Positions 33,476-41,740 of a stretch of DNA of 64,000 bases are shown here, one piece after another. Within the stretch, counting starts at the first letter, position 1, and the number at the start of each line of letters is the position of its first letter. Under the pieces are notes generated by a model, which saw only the letters and a program-made list of their open reading frames with translations, was not told the DNA's origin and made no database searches. This DNA comes from an uncultured Paracoccaceae bacterium (GTDB lineage: Bacteria; Pseudomonadota; Alphaproteobacteria; Rhodobacterales; Rhodobacteraceae). The position numbers were made by a program, and so were the translations under genes. The DNA is taken from contig CANMKS010000003.1 in the NCBI GenBank assembly GCA_947498645.1, forward strand, positions 1 through 64,000, in the 5' to 3' direction.

Positions 33476-34678
33476 ATGATCCGCATCTTACTGATTGCGT
33501 TCCTTGCCGTAGCTTGGGCTCCTGCCACCGCGCAGACCGTAACCGGACCCGACCGACCAGCCACTTTCATAGTTCGCGAATTGGTACAGAACATCATCGT
33601 GCCAGCTGTTGCATTGCGGCCCCCACAAGAACGCGCCGTCCTTCGACAAGTAGAGATACGCGTCGAGCAGGGGGGGCCATTTCCGGGCCCTCGAGCTGGA
33701 GTATCAAACGGTAAGCGACTGATTTTGCTGCCGGACATTTTCGTTCTGCAACTACAAGGTCATGTCGAGGCGACGGTTTACGCAGAAGTTTCAAATCAAC
33801 CACATTTCGCCGAATGGTGGCTTGACTATACACTTTGGAGGTCTCCCATCTTTGGTAGAATTTCGGATGGCCCCTTTTACCGAGGCACTGCGCCGAAACG
33901 CCCACTCTTGTTCGCCGGGATGACCGAAAATCAGGCAGATGCATTCGTTACACAGTACCGGGCAACAATCTTGGGGATGTTCAACGCTGCGTTGACAGAC
34001 ATTTTGCTGCACGAACTTGGGCATCATGCCATCGATCGTTGGTATGATTCCGATCGAACGCCTCCAACTGAAGCGAGGGCGATTGAACGAGAGGCAGACG
34101 CTTGGGCGACGTCAGCTCATGAGGACCTTGTTAATGCGTATCCAAACGCCGGAGGCTACGATATGCGCAATGTCGCGGGGCGGCTTTTTGCGATCGAATT
34201 CGTCTATGGCCTGACGCGTTGGCGGTCAACTGCACAAGTTGGGTCAGGGGCGACCCACCCGCCCTTTGTCAGCCGGGTTTCTTCGGCTGCGTCAGTTTCA
34301 GGGTGCGCAGGAATTGACGCAGTTATCGCCGGGTTTTGCGAGTCGATTGGTGAGCGTGTGGAAGCAATGGCTTCGCAAGCAAACGCCGAAGCGAGCTACC
34401 GTGCGCGAGCTGAAGAAGGGGAGAGTTTTGCTGCCTATCGACTGGGCCAGATTCTTTTGTCGCGCGGGGACTACGAAAATGCCTGTGCAATTATGATAGA
34501 AGCAGGCGGGCGGCGGGCTGAACACTATAATGGTTGGTGTTTTGAATTTTCATACTCAGGAACATCATTGCCAGACGCAACGCGAGAGCAATTGGCCACT
34601 AAGGCGTACGAAATCGGTGCCGAGGCCGGATGGGCGGACTCTATCTGGGGATTGAGACGTCTTGGGGCAATTCCTTAG
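33476..34678 (+). CDS. Secreted zinc metallopeptidase-like protein
   Basis: 400 residues with a signal peptide (MIRILLIAFLAVAWAPATAQ). A gluzincin-type site LLHELGHHAIDRW (HExxH) is followed about 30 residues later by EREADAWATSAHE, which supplies the third zinc ligand. The C-terminal part (AEASYRARAEEGESFAAYRL ... GDYENACAIMIEAG) resembles Sel1/TPR-like helical repeats that often bind partner proteins. Probably a periplasmic protease of unknown target. It follows a two-TM protein at 15 bp. Confidence 0.75.
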   Translation: MIRILLIAFLAVAWAPATAQTVTGPDRPATFIVRELVQNIIVPAVALRPPQERAVLRQVEIRVEQGGPFPGPRAGVSNGKRLILLPDIFVLQLQGHVEATVYAEVSNQPHFAEWWLDYTLWRSPIFGRISDGPFYRGTAPKRPLLFAGMTENQADAFVTQYRATILGMFNAALTDILLHELGHHAIDRWYDSDRTPPTEARAIEREADAWATSAHEDLVNAYPNAGGYDMRNVAGRLFAIEFVYGLTRWRSTAQVGSGATHPPFVSRVSSAASVSGCAGIDAVIAGFCESIGERVEAMASQANAEASYRARAEEGESFAAYRLGQILLSRGDYENACAIMIEAGGRRAEHYNGWCFEFSYSGTSLPDATREQLATKAYEIGAEAGWADSIWGLRRLGAIP

Positions 34679-34745
34679 CGGCCCAAAGGAGACATTGACC
34701 GTCACCATTGGCGCTGCGGTGCCGCAAATGGGCTCCGCAGCTTGT
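34678..34745 (+). repeat. Dispersed repeat, weak copy
   Basis: Starts GCGGCCCAAAGGAGACATTGA and contains GCGCTGCGGTGCCGCA, but the rest is diverged. It sits between convergent genes, like other copies. Confidence 0.4.
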
Positions 34746-34775
34746 GGTCTGCCGCGAAGCCCAATGCTCACTTAT

Positions 34776-35930
34776 TTAGTCGCCGCCGTTGCTACGGAGA
34801 ACGACTCCATGCTCTTCGTAGGCATCGAGCATCATCTGAACATACTCGCTTGTGCTCGTCGTGACGTGTCCCAATCCTGGCCAGGTGAAGGGAAACGTCA
34901 TGCAAGTCACTTCTAAATCCAAGCTCACACCGAGCTTGTCTGCAACCGCAATCGCGGCTTCAGGGTCCTTGTCTTCAGGCCAAAGGTCCATGTCGAAAGT
35001 GATCCAAGCGCCGAATTCATCATCGACACTGATCTCCGCCTGCAAGGCACCGAGACGCTCCCCTGGCGTGTTCGCATCTTCAAGTAGGGCGACGCGAAGT
35101 AGCAAAGAAATGCTCTGGTCATCGAGCCGCAGCGTTGGTCGAGAGTCTACCACTTCGGCCGTGGGTTCTGGCCGCTTCCTATCCTTGGTGCATTCAATGG
35201 CGGTCGGTTTCTCATCGCTGCCTTCCAGCCACCACGGAGAGGTGAAAATATCCAGAGGTGACGCATTGCACCTCGGACAATGCCACAAATTCTCGGCGAT
35301 CTGAGCTCCGGTCATTTTACCGTCGCAATGAAGGCAAAACCACTCTGCTGCGCTATCGCCATGAATAGGATGCACTACTTCGCCTTTGGCGTTGGGCTTA
35401 GTGGAACGGCGTGGCCAATCCGAAGCAATCCCAGCACGGGCCTTCACTGCCTGTGTCTCGGCAACTTCAAGCGCCTTATCTACAAAACCGCGATCATTGG
35501 CTGGGCTGGTCTCTTTATGCGTTGTTTCAACCTCGACTACCGGCTGCGAGAAATCTGCCTCGCCGATGAGGACGCGCCACCCCTCGCCTTCCATGCGAAT
35601 GTCACCGGAGAATTCAAAAACCTGATACGCATGGCCGTCGATCTCACCGACCTTGATCGGCTCCCCAACTGGCCGCGACATACTCTGTTCAATGAATTGC
35701 GGCCTCCCCCCAAGAGAAGGAAAGTACTCTCGGACAAAATCGTCTACCTTTGCGAGGTCGTCCTCGCTTGGCATCCAGCCTTGGCCGGCCTTGACAGTAA
35801 GTGCCTTCCAATGCGGAAAGCTCAGCTCAGCAGCAATCGCATCGAGAGCGTCGCGGTGATTCGAACGCGTTGCATGTGCAAAGCGCTTTGCCAACAGTTT
35901 CAATTGGTCGATTTCATTCTTGTTAGTCAT
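34776..35930 (-). CDS. Uncharacterised protein with internal zinc ribbon
   Basis: 384 residues. The first 45 residues (LLAKRFAHATRSNHRDALDA ... ELSFPHWKAL) match a short helical module I know from the N-terminus of plasmid and island proteins (glyoxalase-related family). A Cys4 ribbon follows in the middle (CLHCDG ... CPRC). The C-terminal domain is acidic and alpha-beta. No catalytic motif is recognised. It stands alone on the minus strand, convergent with the metallopeptidase gene. Confidence 0.65.
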   Translation of the reverse strand: MTNKNEIDQLKLLAKRFAHATRSNHRDALDAIAAELSFPHWKALTVKAGQGWMPSEDDLAKVDDFVREYFPSLGGRPQFIEQSMSRPVGEPIKVGEIDGHAYQVFEFSGDIRMEGEGWRVLIGEADFSQPVVEVETTHKETSPANDRGFVDKALEVAETQAVKARAGIASDWPRRSTKPNAKGEVVHPIHGDSAAEWFCLHCDGKMTGAQIAENLWHCPRCNASPLDIFTSPWWLEGSDEKPTAIECTKDRKRPEPTAEVVDSRPTLRLDDQSISLLLRVALLEDANTPGERLGALQAEISVDDEFGAWITFDMDLWPEDKDPEAAIAVADKLGVSLDLEVTCMTFPFTWPGLGHVTTSTSEYVQMMLDAYEEHGVVLRSNGGD

Positions 35931-36319
35931 GGTTCAGTTCCCAAATTGGGATCCGACTAGGTGCCCGCTACTAACCAGATCCCGCAATTGGTCTGGGTGC
36001 TCATTCAATAATGAAGTGCTGCGTAGCTTTGCGTGGCGGGCACACCGGCATGCACTGAATGCCACAGTGATGTTGCCTGAGATTTTATCACTCGTCAACC
36101 GGCCCAAACCAACCCTTCGCCAGTTCCTCAGTCGCTGCAGTTCAGCTTCCCCAGAGCGGACGTTGAAGAGTTGTGCAGCAGCCAACAGCCGGAATGGCTG
36201 CAAGTCGAGACAAACAACGTGTTCAAGTTATCACCCTTCGTTAGAAACAATCGCTCAGGGACTGGCGGAATGAAAAAAACCCGCCTAGATTGTAAGAATG
36301 TGTTTTGCGAGGTGGTTTT
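35931..36319. other. Intergenic region with a weak dispersed repeat copy
   Basis: No supported gene in about 390 bp. At 36099-36170 a diverged repeat copy reads CCGGCCCAAACCAACCCTTC and later CAGAGCGGACGTTGAAG. The right part is AT-rich and likely contains the promoter for the methyltransferase-like gene. Confidence 0.4.
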
Positions 36320-37156
36320 TTGAAATCCCAAGTTGACTTGAGAGAAGCTATTAATGCTATTTCAGACGTAATTCAGAATCGCCCTCGACCACTACGAGAG
36401 TTTGATCAAATTCATATGAAGGCCGGTGACATGGTCTTGCAGAGTGAAATTGTATCAAATTGGGCGGACGGCAAGAGGCTTGCATTTATTGGTGACGGAG
36501 ACGCAATCAGTGTTTGTGTGGCCTACTTGAAGCATCGAGGAATAGTGGACTATGGCCCATCGAAGATCACTGTTTTCGATTTCGATGAGAGGGTAGTTAA
36601 GGCAGTAAAGCGGTTTGCAGATAAGGAGCGCCTGGAGAATTTGGATGCTCAACTCTATAATTGCTTGGATAGTTTTCCAGATACTTCAAAATTCGACTGT
36701 TTCTATACGAACCCTCCATGGGGAGCATCCAATAATGGCGAAAGCGTGAATATTTTTGTTCAACGAGGTGTAGAGGCAGTAGCTTACGAAGGGGATGGTA
36801 TGATTGTTATCGCTGACGATGATGAGTTGGCTTGGCCAAAGCAAGTGCTGTCAAGTGTTCAAAAATATGCTTTAGAGCGAAACTTTTTTGTGTCGCGCAT
36901 GATGCCGAAACTCCATCAGTACCATTTAGACGACAATCCAGAACTATTTTCTTGCAACCTAGTTGTAAGCTCGGTTCCTGGCGCCGAAGTACCAAAACAT
37001 CAGAGTGAGGCTATCACCGATGTGACTAGACTTGAGAACTTTTACGGAAGGTCGAACTCTCCTAGGGTTCGGTATGTGCGGGAGCGAAAGCGGGTCGATT
37101 ACGGCCGAGCTCATGACGATGAATATGAATATGAACTTTTGGAGAAGATGCCATGA
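36320..37156 (+). CDS. BpsA/DUF43-like methyltransferase-fold protein
   Basis: 278 residues with a Rossmann (class I SAM-type) fold. FIGDGDAISVCVAYL is the nucleotide-binding motif I, TVFDFDERVVKAVK motif II, and FYTNPPWGASNNGES the motif IV with NPPW, as in amino-methyltransferases and in BpsA-type aminopropyltransferases, which the overall pattern resembles most. A helical N-terminus precedes it. Substrate could be polyamine, nucleic acid or protein. The start is probably TTG 36320 with GAGGTGG at 36309-36315; TTG 36305 is possible. The composition is AT-rich. The stop overlaps the next gene by 4 bp. Island cargo near an integrase. Confidence 0.7.
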   Translation: MKSQVDLREAINAISDVIQNRPRPLREFDQIHMKAGDMVLQSEIVSNWADGKRLAFIGDGDAISVCVAYLKHRGIVDYGPSKITVFDFDERVVKAVKRFADKERLENLDAQLYNCLDSFPDTSKFDCFYTNPPWGASNNGESVNIFVQRGVEAVAYEGDGMIVIADDDELAWPKQVLSSVQKYALERNFFVSRMMPKLHQYHLDDNPELFSCNLVVSSVPGAEVPKHQSEAITDVTRLENFYGRSNSPRVRYVRERKRVDYGRAHDDEYEYELLEKMP

Positions 37157-37734
37157 CAAAGATCATCCGGCCCGGATCGGGCGTCCTTTTCATGAAAGTT
37201 GGCACACACGCAAAAGAGGGCCTCGCTGACATAATCAGCCGCAAGTCGAAGGAAATCGAGGACGCCGGTTTCTCTCTCTGGGGGTATGGCGGCAATACTT
37301 GTCACCCACGTACCATGGTCCAGCCGTTTGCTGAAGTCTTCGAACAGCAAGGTAAAGCTATTCACCTGGTGATGGAGGAAATGAACTCGCGACACTTCGC
37401 GGAACAAGTTAGAGCTGAAGAGTACTCTTCAGACGGCATAGTCTGGGAAAAAATCCCTGATGAGATCAATGTTTTAGGTTCGCGCTTTGCGCTGGTACTT
37501 AAGTCGCTTTCAACTGAAGAACACACACTACCCCTCAATCAAACCCGTGTTCCGGTTGGCCCAAATGCTGGCCGGCTTGGCAGCAGATACATTAGGGGGC
37601 AGGTCGATAAGGCTTGTTTAGAGATACTCGAGCAACCTGAGTTGTCCAATGAAGAAGATATCAAGGACGTAGACATAAATTTGGTCGCAGAGATGGGAAA
37701 GCCCTATGCTGTTTTCTTAAGGAACAGTAGCTAA
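37153..37734 (+). CDS. Uncharacterised partner of the methyltransferase-like gene
   Basis: 193 residues, soluble. The N-terminal half (GVLFMKVGTHAKEGLADIIS, SLWGYGGNTCHPRTMVQPFA) is strikingly conserved-looking, and I recall relatives next to similar methyltransferase-like genes, without a known function. C-terminal half is acidic. ATG 37153 overlaps the upstream stop (ATGA), so the two proteins are made together and probably act together. It converges with the PIN-domain gene, overlapping it by 18 bp at the 3' ends. Confidence 0.65.
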   Translation: MTKIIRPGSGVLFMKVGTHAKEGLADIISRKSKEIEDAGFSLWGYGGNTCHPRTMVQPFAEVFEQQGKAIHLVMEEMNSRHFAEQVRAEEYSSDGIVWEKIPDEINVLGSRFALVLKSLSTEEHTLPLNQTRVPVGPNAGRLGSRYIRGQVDKACLEILEQPELSNEEDIKDVDINLVAEMGKPYAVFLRNSS

Positions 37735-38391
37735 AAGACTTGTGCCGCCAGTAAGAACTCTTGGTGCTGACTTTCTCAAATGGTAGATATAGCTGTTTAG
37801 GGCCTCAATAACGTTAGCTTCACCTTGGCAACAGCTATTGCATGAAAAACAAATTGCGACAGCCTTGTCTGCGACAGCGTTAGCGCATACCCTCGCTCGC
37901 AATTCTTGAAACTCCATCTGATGGAGAATGGACATCATAAACTGCTCAAAGCACACCAAGAATTTTTCTGGGATATTCATATGGTCAGAAAGAAGTTCGA
38001 TTGCAGATATTGCACGTTTGTCGCCGGTAACTAAGAGTCCTTGGTCTCTCGATATTCTCGCCGCTAATAATTGGCTTTCGCCGGCATCGAGTTCAACATT
38101 ATTGCTAATTGCAAGTTGCTCCAATGAGGCGGCAATTTGAAGTTCTGCGTCACTTAGATCTAGCTCAATAAAACTGTCAAGCAGCGCTCCCAGTTCGAAT
38201 TTCACCTTGTTTTGTTCGGTAAACGCACGCTTTGTTGCTAACAATTGCAGCAGAACATATTTTGCTGAACTCAAGATTTGGCAATCCAAAGTTTTGCTAT
38301 CAAATACGGCCTTAGCCGGACCAGACAGAGAGAATGCAGCCGCCTTAAGTAGAAGATCGTTGTCTAGGAGGACGAGACTTCGCTCAGTCAT
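37717..38391 (-). CDS. PIN-like nuclease domain protein (toxin-like)
   Basis: 224 residues. PIN-domain acidic residues are recognisable: LLDNDLLL near the N-terminus, DAGESQLLAARI in the middle and LVTGDKRAI after it, the D-E-D pattern of metal-dependent RNases. A helical C-terminal extension with three clustered cysteines (CFSCNSCC) follows. The start at 38391 overlaps the stop of the ImmA/IrrE gene by 8 bp, so the metallopeptidase is made first. Together they look like a toxin-antitoxin-type or defence pair. Confidence 0.7.
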   Translation of the reverse strand: MTERSLVLLDNDLLLKAAAFSLSGPAKAVFDSKTLDCQILSSAKYVLLQLLATKRAFTEQNKVKFELGALLDSFIELDLSDAELQIAASLEQLAISNNVELDAGESQLLAARISRDQGLLVTGDKRAISAIELLSDHMNIPEKFLVCFEQFMMSILHQMEFQELRARVCANAVADKAVAICFSCNSCCQGEANVIEALNSYIYHLRKSAPRVLTGGTSLLATVP

Positions 38392-39370
38392 CCTGAAGTA
38401 CATTCATCAGGTATGACCATGAATCAGAGGAGATGCGTTCCTCTTCGAGTTGCTTAAGAGCCAACCCATTTACAAACGACCATACATCTCGTTGCCTATC
38501 ATAGATATGGTTTAGAGCCGCCATGGCTAAAGGCCATTTCCCGGTTCGATGTGCCAAACAAAGTGCTAACGTGCCCGGCTCAATACCTCTCGGGGGCCCT
38601 GCCTCAAGCACTGCTGCTGCAAGGCTCCGAGCGCTAAAGTCGTCAATGCTGGTCGTTATTCTTGGCTCACTGCTTCCTGTAAGGAGCTCCAAAGCATAGG
38701 CGTCTGCAGCTATTTCGTCAGGGTCATTCACAATCTTGCCGTGGTCATCCATATCGACAATCGCTGGCGAACCAGCAAAGTGGCCAAGCGCAATATGTCC
38801 AAGTTCGTGGGCCAAAGTAAATGCTATAGGTGCCGGAAACTTCGAATCTTTTCCGAGCAAGATAGCGAACCGACCACCGTCCTGTACAACCATCGCATGC
38901 ATGTACTTTGCTGCCAGGGGAAATACGCGAAGGTGTACGACAGGAATCCCTAAGCTCCAACAATACGACAATAGACTCGGTAGGTCTACGAATGAACGGC
39001 TTGAAAGAATTGCTGATCTAACCTCCGATGCGGGACAAGCACCGAAGTCAGGGTTTCTAGGTGTTGCACGAATAAGCAGGCGCCCAATAGAAATTCCAAA
39101 TGAAGTGAGTATTGAACGTTCGATGTCGCCATCATGTCCGAGGCTCTTGAAGCGAGCTTCATCATGCCAAACAAACTCAACGCGATCACCCAAAAGCGGT
39201 TCTGGTGCCACACCTAGCCTTCGCGAAAGCGCAAACCTCAAATCAGCTTGAGCCGAACGATCATCGCTAGCGTCGTCCGTCCACCAAGTTGGCCATGCCG
39301 CCTTAATTGCAGCATCACTGAGACCGGAATCTCGGAGGCGTTTAAAGAGCTTTTTTGTGTCGTGATCCAC
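38384..39370 (-). CDS. ImmA/IrrE-family metallopeptidase
   Basis: 328 residues. An N-terminal helical region (LFKRLRDSGLSDAAIKAAWP, DLRFALSRRLGV) is followed by a COG2856/ImmA-type zinc protease with LAHELGHIALGH and DEIAADAYALELL supplying the third ligand. Such proteases cleave a repressor or antitoxin, or act as antitoxins themselves, in phage, ICE and toxin-antitoxin systems. It is translationally coupled to the PIN-domain gene. Pairing of COG2856 proteins with PIN-like toxins has been predicted before by comparative genomics. Confidence 0.85.
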   Translation of the reverse strand: MDHDTKKLFKRLRDSGLSDAAIKAAWPTWWTDDASDDRSAQADLRFALSRRLGVAPEPLLGDRVEFVWHDEARFKSLGHDGDIERSILTSFGISIGRLLIRATPRNPDFGACPASEVRSAILSSRSFVDLPSLLSYCWSLGIPVVHLRVFPLAAKYMHAMVVQDGGRFAILLGKDSKFPAPIAFTLAHELGHIALGHFAGSPAIVDMDDHGKIVNDPDEIAADAYALELLTGSSEPRITTSIDDFSARSLAAAVLEAGPPRGIEPGTLALCLAHRTGKWPLAMAALNHIYDRQRDVWSFVNGLALKQLEEERISSDSWSYLMNVLQDD

Positions 39371-39418
39371 CTTGAAACCAAATTTAGCCTACGCCAGGAT
39401 GATTAACGGGAATATCTG

Positions 39419-40189
39419 CTAGAACGCCAACGTTTTTTGCGCATTATCCTCAGAGAAATCTACTGTGGGGCCTTGGCGCAACCGAGTGACTAGCTCTGAC
39501 CAATCCTCCAAGCTGTCAGAGGCGAACCTGTTACACTCCTCAATTTCATCTTGATCGAGCCGTCTTGGATCGGAAAGCTTAACCCAGAAACTTCCAGTCA
39601 GGTTCGCTGTCATGTCCTCATAATAGCCTTCTGGCTCAGTCCTATTTGCAACCATTTGCAGAAGCGCTGTTACCTGGCTGTTCCCAACCTGTCCGGCAGT
39701 CGGCGTACAATTTCGATAGTTGGAAGGAATAAATGGTTTTCCTGCACCAAGTCTTAAAGAGCTCTCAGAATGACACATGAGCGCATAATGGACCTTTTTG
39801 GGTTTGCCATGATGGCTCCCACGACTTGTGACTAGTGTATTGTCTGGTAGGGGCCGTTCTGCTCCAACCATATCAATATAGGTCCTCCACACAAACGTTT
39901 GAGAAGGTGCGGTATCGACCTCTTTGGGTTTGGATTTCATCTTTGAGAACACGACTTTGATAGTCTCTTTGGTGGCCGAAATTGACCTTGTAGCTTGTGC
40001 AGGAGGGTTTCCAACGCCCCAGAAGAACAGCCCACCATTACCTTCACGTTCCAAGTTTTTGCGATGTACGATTTTAGCTAAAGGCTGTCCTGCTTCAGTT
40101 TGCATACGAGTCCAACAAAGTAGGATTTGATCGGCCATAGGGCTTTGCCCCATTTGGTCTTTGAGCTCTCTGTCTTGACGGTTGTTCAT
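39419..40189 (-). CDS. Uncharacterised island protein
   Basis: 256 residues, soluble. The phrase LEREGNGGLFFWGVGNPP near the N-terminus and the later segments ALMCHSESSL and NYRNCTPTAGQVGNSQVTALL are distinctive; I recall relatives in mobile islands but no function. Start taken at ATG 40189 (MNNRQDREL). The gene lies just upstream of the ImmA gene on the same strand with a 48-bp gap, so these three genes may be one transcript. Confidence 0.65.
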   Translation of the reverse strand: MNNRQDRELKDQMGQSPMADQILLCWTRMQTEAGQPLAKIVHRKNLEREGNGGLFFWGVGNPPAQATRSISATKETIKVVFSKMKSKPKEVDTAPSQTFVWRTYIDMVGAERPLPDNTLVTSRGSHHGKPKKVHYALMCHSESSLRLGAGKPFIPSNYRNCTPTAGQVGNSQVTALLQMVANRTEPEGYYEDMTANLTGSFWVKLSDPRRLDQDEIEECNRFASDSLEDWSELVTRLRQGPTVDFSEDNAQKTLAF

Positions 40190-40477
40190 AGAATCCCCCT
40201 GTCCCACGCCCGTTCTATACAACGAGTATGACTTGGCCGTCACGGAACATATTGAGGCTTGGTGAATGCAGGCAGGCAACCTCTCAGTTTCCCCGCTTAC
40301 CATAAGCAAGCATGAGCTGCGAACAGGAGTCCTATTGGTATTCATACAAGCGCGTGGATGTCCGCTCTTTTGAGCCTCAATTAACGGATTTTGCAGTAGC
40401 AGCGAACGACTGCTATCCGCCCCTTGATCGGGTGGCCAGGTTTGCAACCCCAGCCACCCAGCTCCCTTTCAGGAGTG

Positions 40478-40666
40478 TCAGTTCAGCACTTCGCGTTGTG
40501 CCAGACGTTGTTCAAGCCACTCCAGCACTTCACTCTCAACCCAACCCACGCGGTTCGGGCCTAGCTGAACCCGCTTGGGGAATAGTCCTGCCTTCTCCAG
40601 ACGTGCAATGTGTTGCGGCGAGTACAAGACCAACTCCTTGACCTGGCGTTTTGAAAGTATCCTCAT
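40478..40666 (-). CDS. AlpA-family helix-turn-helix protein
   Basis: 62 residues, a MerR-like small winged helix of the AlpA/excisionase type: RILSKRQVKELVLYSPQHIA, then LFPKRVQLGPNRVGW and EVLEWLEQRLAQRE. AlpA proteins sit next to integrases in P4-like islands and act as excisionase or integrase activator. AGGAGA precedes ATG 40666. The truncated integrase lies 74 bp upstream on the same strand. Confidence 0.88.
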   Translation of the reverse strand: MRILSKRQVKELVLYSPQHIARLEKAGLFPKRVQLGPNRVGWVESEVLEWLEQRLAQREVLN

Positions 40667-40739
40667 CACGATCTCTCCTAAATAGAAGAGCATCGCGATG
40701 CTCGGGTTTCGACAAGTTCCCCGAGGAGCTTTCAGCGTA

Positions 40740-41362
40740 TCAGTCAGAGATCAACTTGGCGAGATATTCGTCATAAGCCGTGACTGCTTTGCGCATTTCT
40801 TCCAGGTAGGTGTGACGATTATAGACCGCCGCTACACCGCTGATCGTTCCTGAAACATGGTTCAGCAGCTTTTCGGTGACATGGATTGGCGTTCCAATTC
40901 GTGCATGGGTCGTCGCGAACGTCCGCCTTAAATCGTGCAGCGTGTACGCTAAGACGCCTTCTAGTTCCTGATCAAACCGTTCTTTGGCCTTTCCCCATCC
41001 GTTGAAAACGGTGGCCTTCTCATGACTTGATGGAAACAGATACCGGTTGATGCGCGGAATGCTTGCTAGCGTCTTCGCCAACCCCTCCCCTACAGGGATG
41101 CTGTGGGTGCGGTTATTCTTCACCAGATCAGCAGGCAGGACCAAGACGTTGTCCGTATCATCAATAAAGCTCCACTCTAGATTCGCGACTTCGCCACGTC
41201 GCATCCCTGTTCGTATCAACACCTCAACGATCCTACCGAAGGGAAATGGCGAAGCCATAGCATGCCGCATGATTGTCTTGAGTTCCTGATCGCTCAGCAC
41301 GCGCTCGCGGGCCTTGGCCGGTTTGAACCCTCTGACCCCCTGCAATGGATTAGCATCCAGAT
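40740..41362 (-). pseudogene. Tyrosine integrase, 5'-truncated
   Basis: About 207 residues of the catalytic domain of a P4-type integrase: R in RTGMRRGEVANLEW, H-x-x-R in LHDLRRTFAT, H in LLNHVSG and Y in VYNRHTYLEEM, so all catalytic residues remain. The N-terminal arm-binding and core-binding domains (about 200 residues) are missing: upstream of 41362 the sequence switches abruptly to the 305-bp duplicated segment. A short start inside that segment (MDEQGLITTS) could still allow translation, but arm-site binding would be lost. Confidence 0.88.
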
Positions 41363-41667
41363 GGCTTGTGGTGATCAAACCTTGTTCGTCCAATCAGACG
41401 AAATCGTCGGCAATCCTTACGCGGCCAACTTCGTGGCTCAATTGCTTCCGATGTACCAAGTGTTCAACGCTGAGTTAAAGGCAGAGGTTGAAGGCCAGTC
41501 GTAAGAGTTCTGTGGCGGGTCGCTGTCTGAAAAGCTTCCCGCCATAATTTGCCGAAGCCGACATTGACAGCATTGCAAAAATCCGGAGGTATGGGCTCAC
41601 ACTCGCCATCCGAGCAGTCGCAGCAACTTAAAGTGCGCGCTTATGACCGCGACGAGGACGGCCCAAA
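41363..41667 (+). repeat. 305-bp direct repeat, right copy
   Basis: Matches 14132-14436 with one mismatch. Its left edge is the point where the integrase is cut; its right edge is inside the head (GACGGCCCAAA) of a dispersed repeat that differs from the one next to the left copy. It carries the last 47 codons of the SRPBCC gene without the rest. Confidence 0.95.
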
Positions 41668-41725
41668 CCGGACCTTCACCTTGCAGTCAGGCGCCGCAGC
41701 GCAGCTTCACCAGAGCGGACTTTGG
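41657..41725 (+). repeat. Dispersed repeat, diverged copy
   Basis: Head GACGGCCCAAACCGGACCTT, then GCGCCGCAGCGCAGC in the hairpin region and CCAGAGCGGACTTTGGC. It lies between the right direct repeat and tetR. Confidence 0.55.
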
Positions 41726-41740
41726 CTACGATTGCATTAT

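Noticed and set aside
41262..41504. Plus-strand frame giving a short protein ending like the SRPBCC protein
   Set aside because: It is the duplicated 3' end of the SRPBCC gene fused to antisense integrase sequence, not a functional gene.
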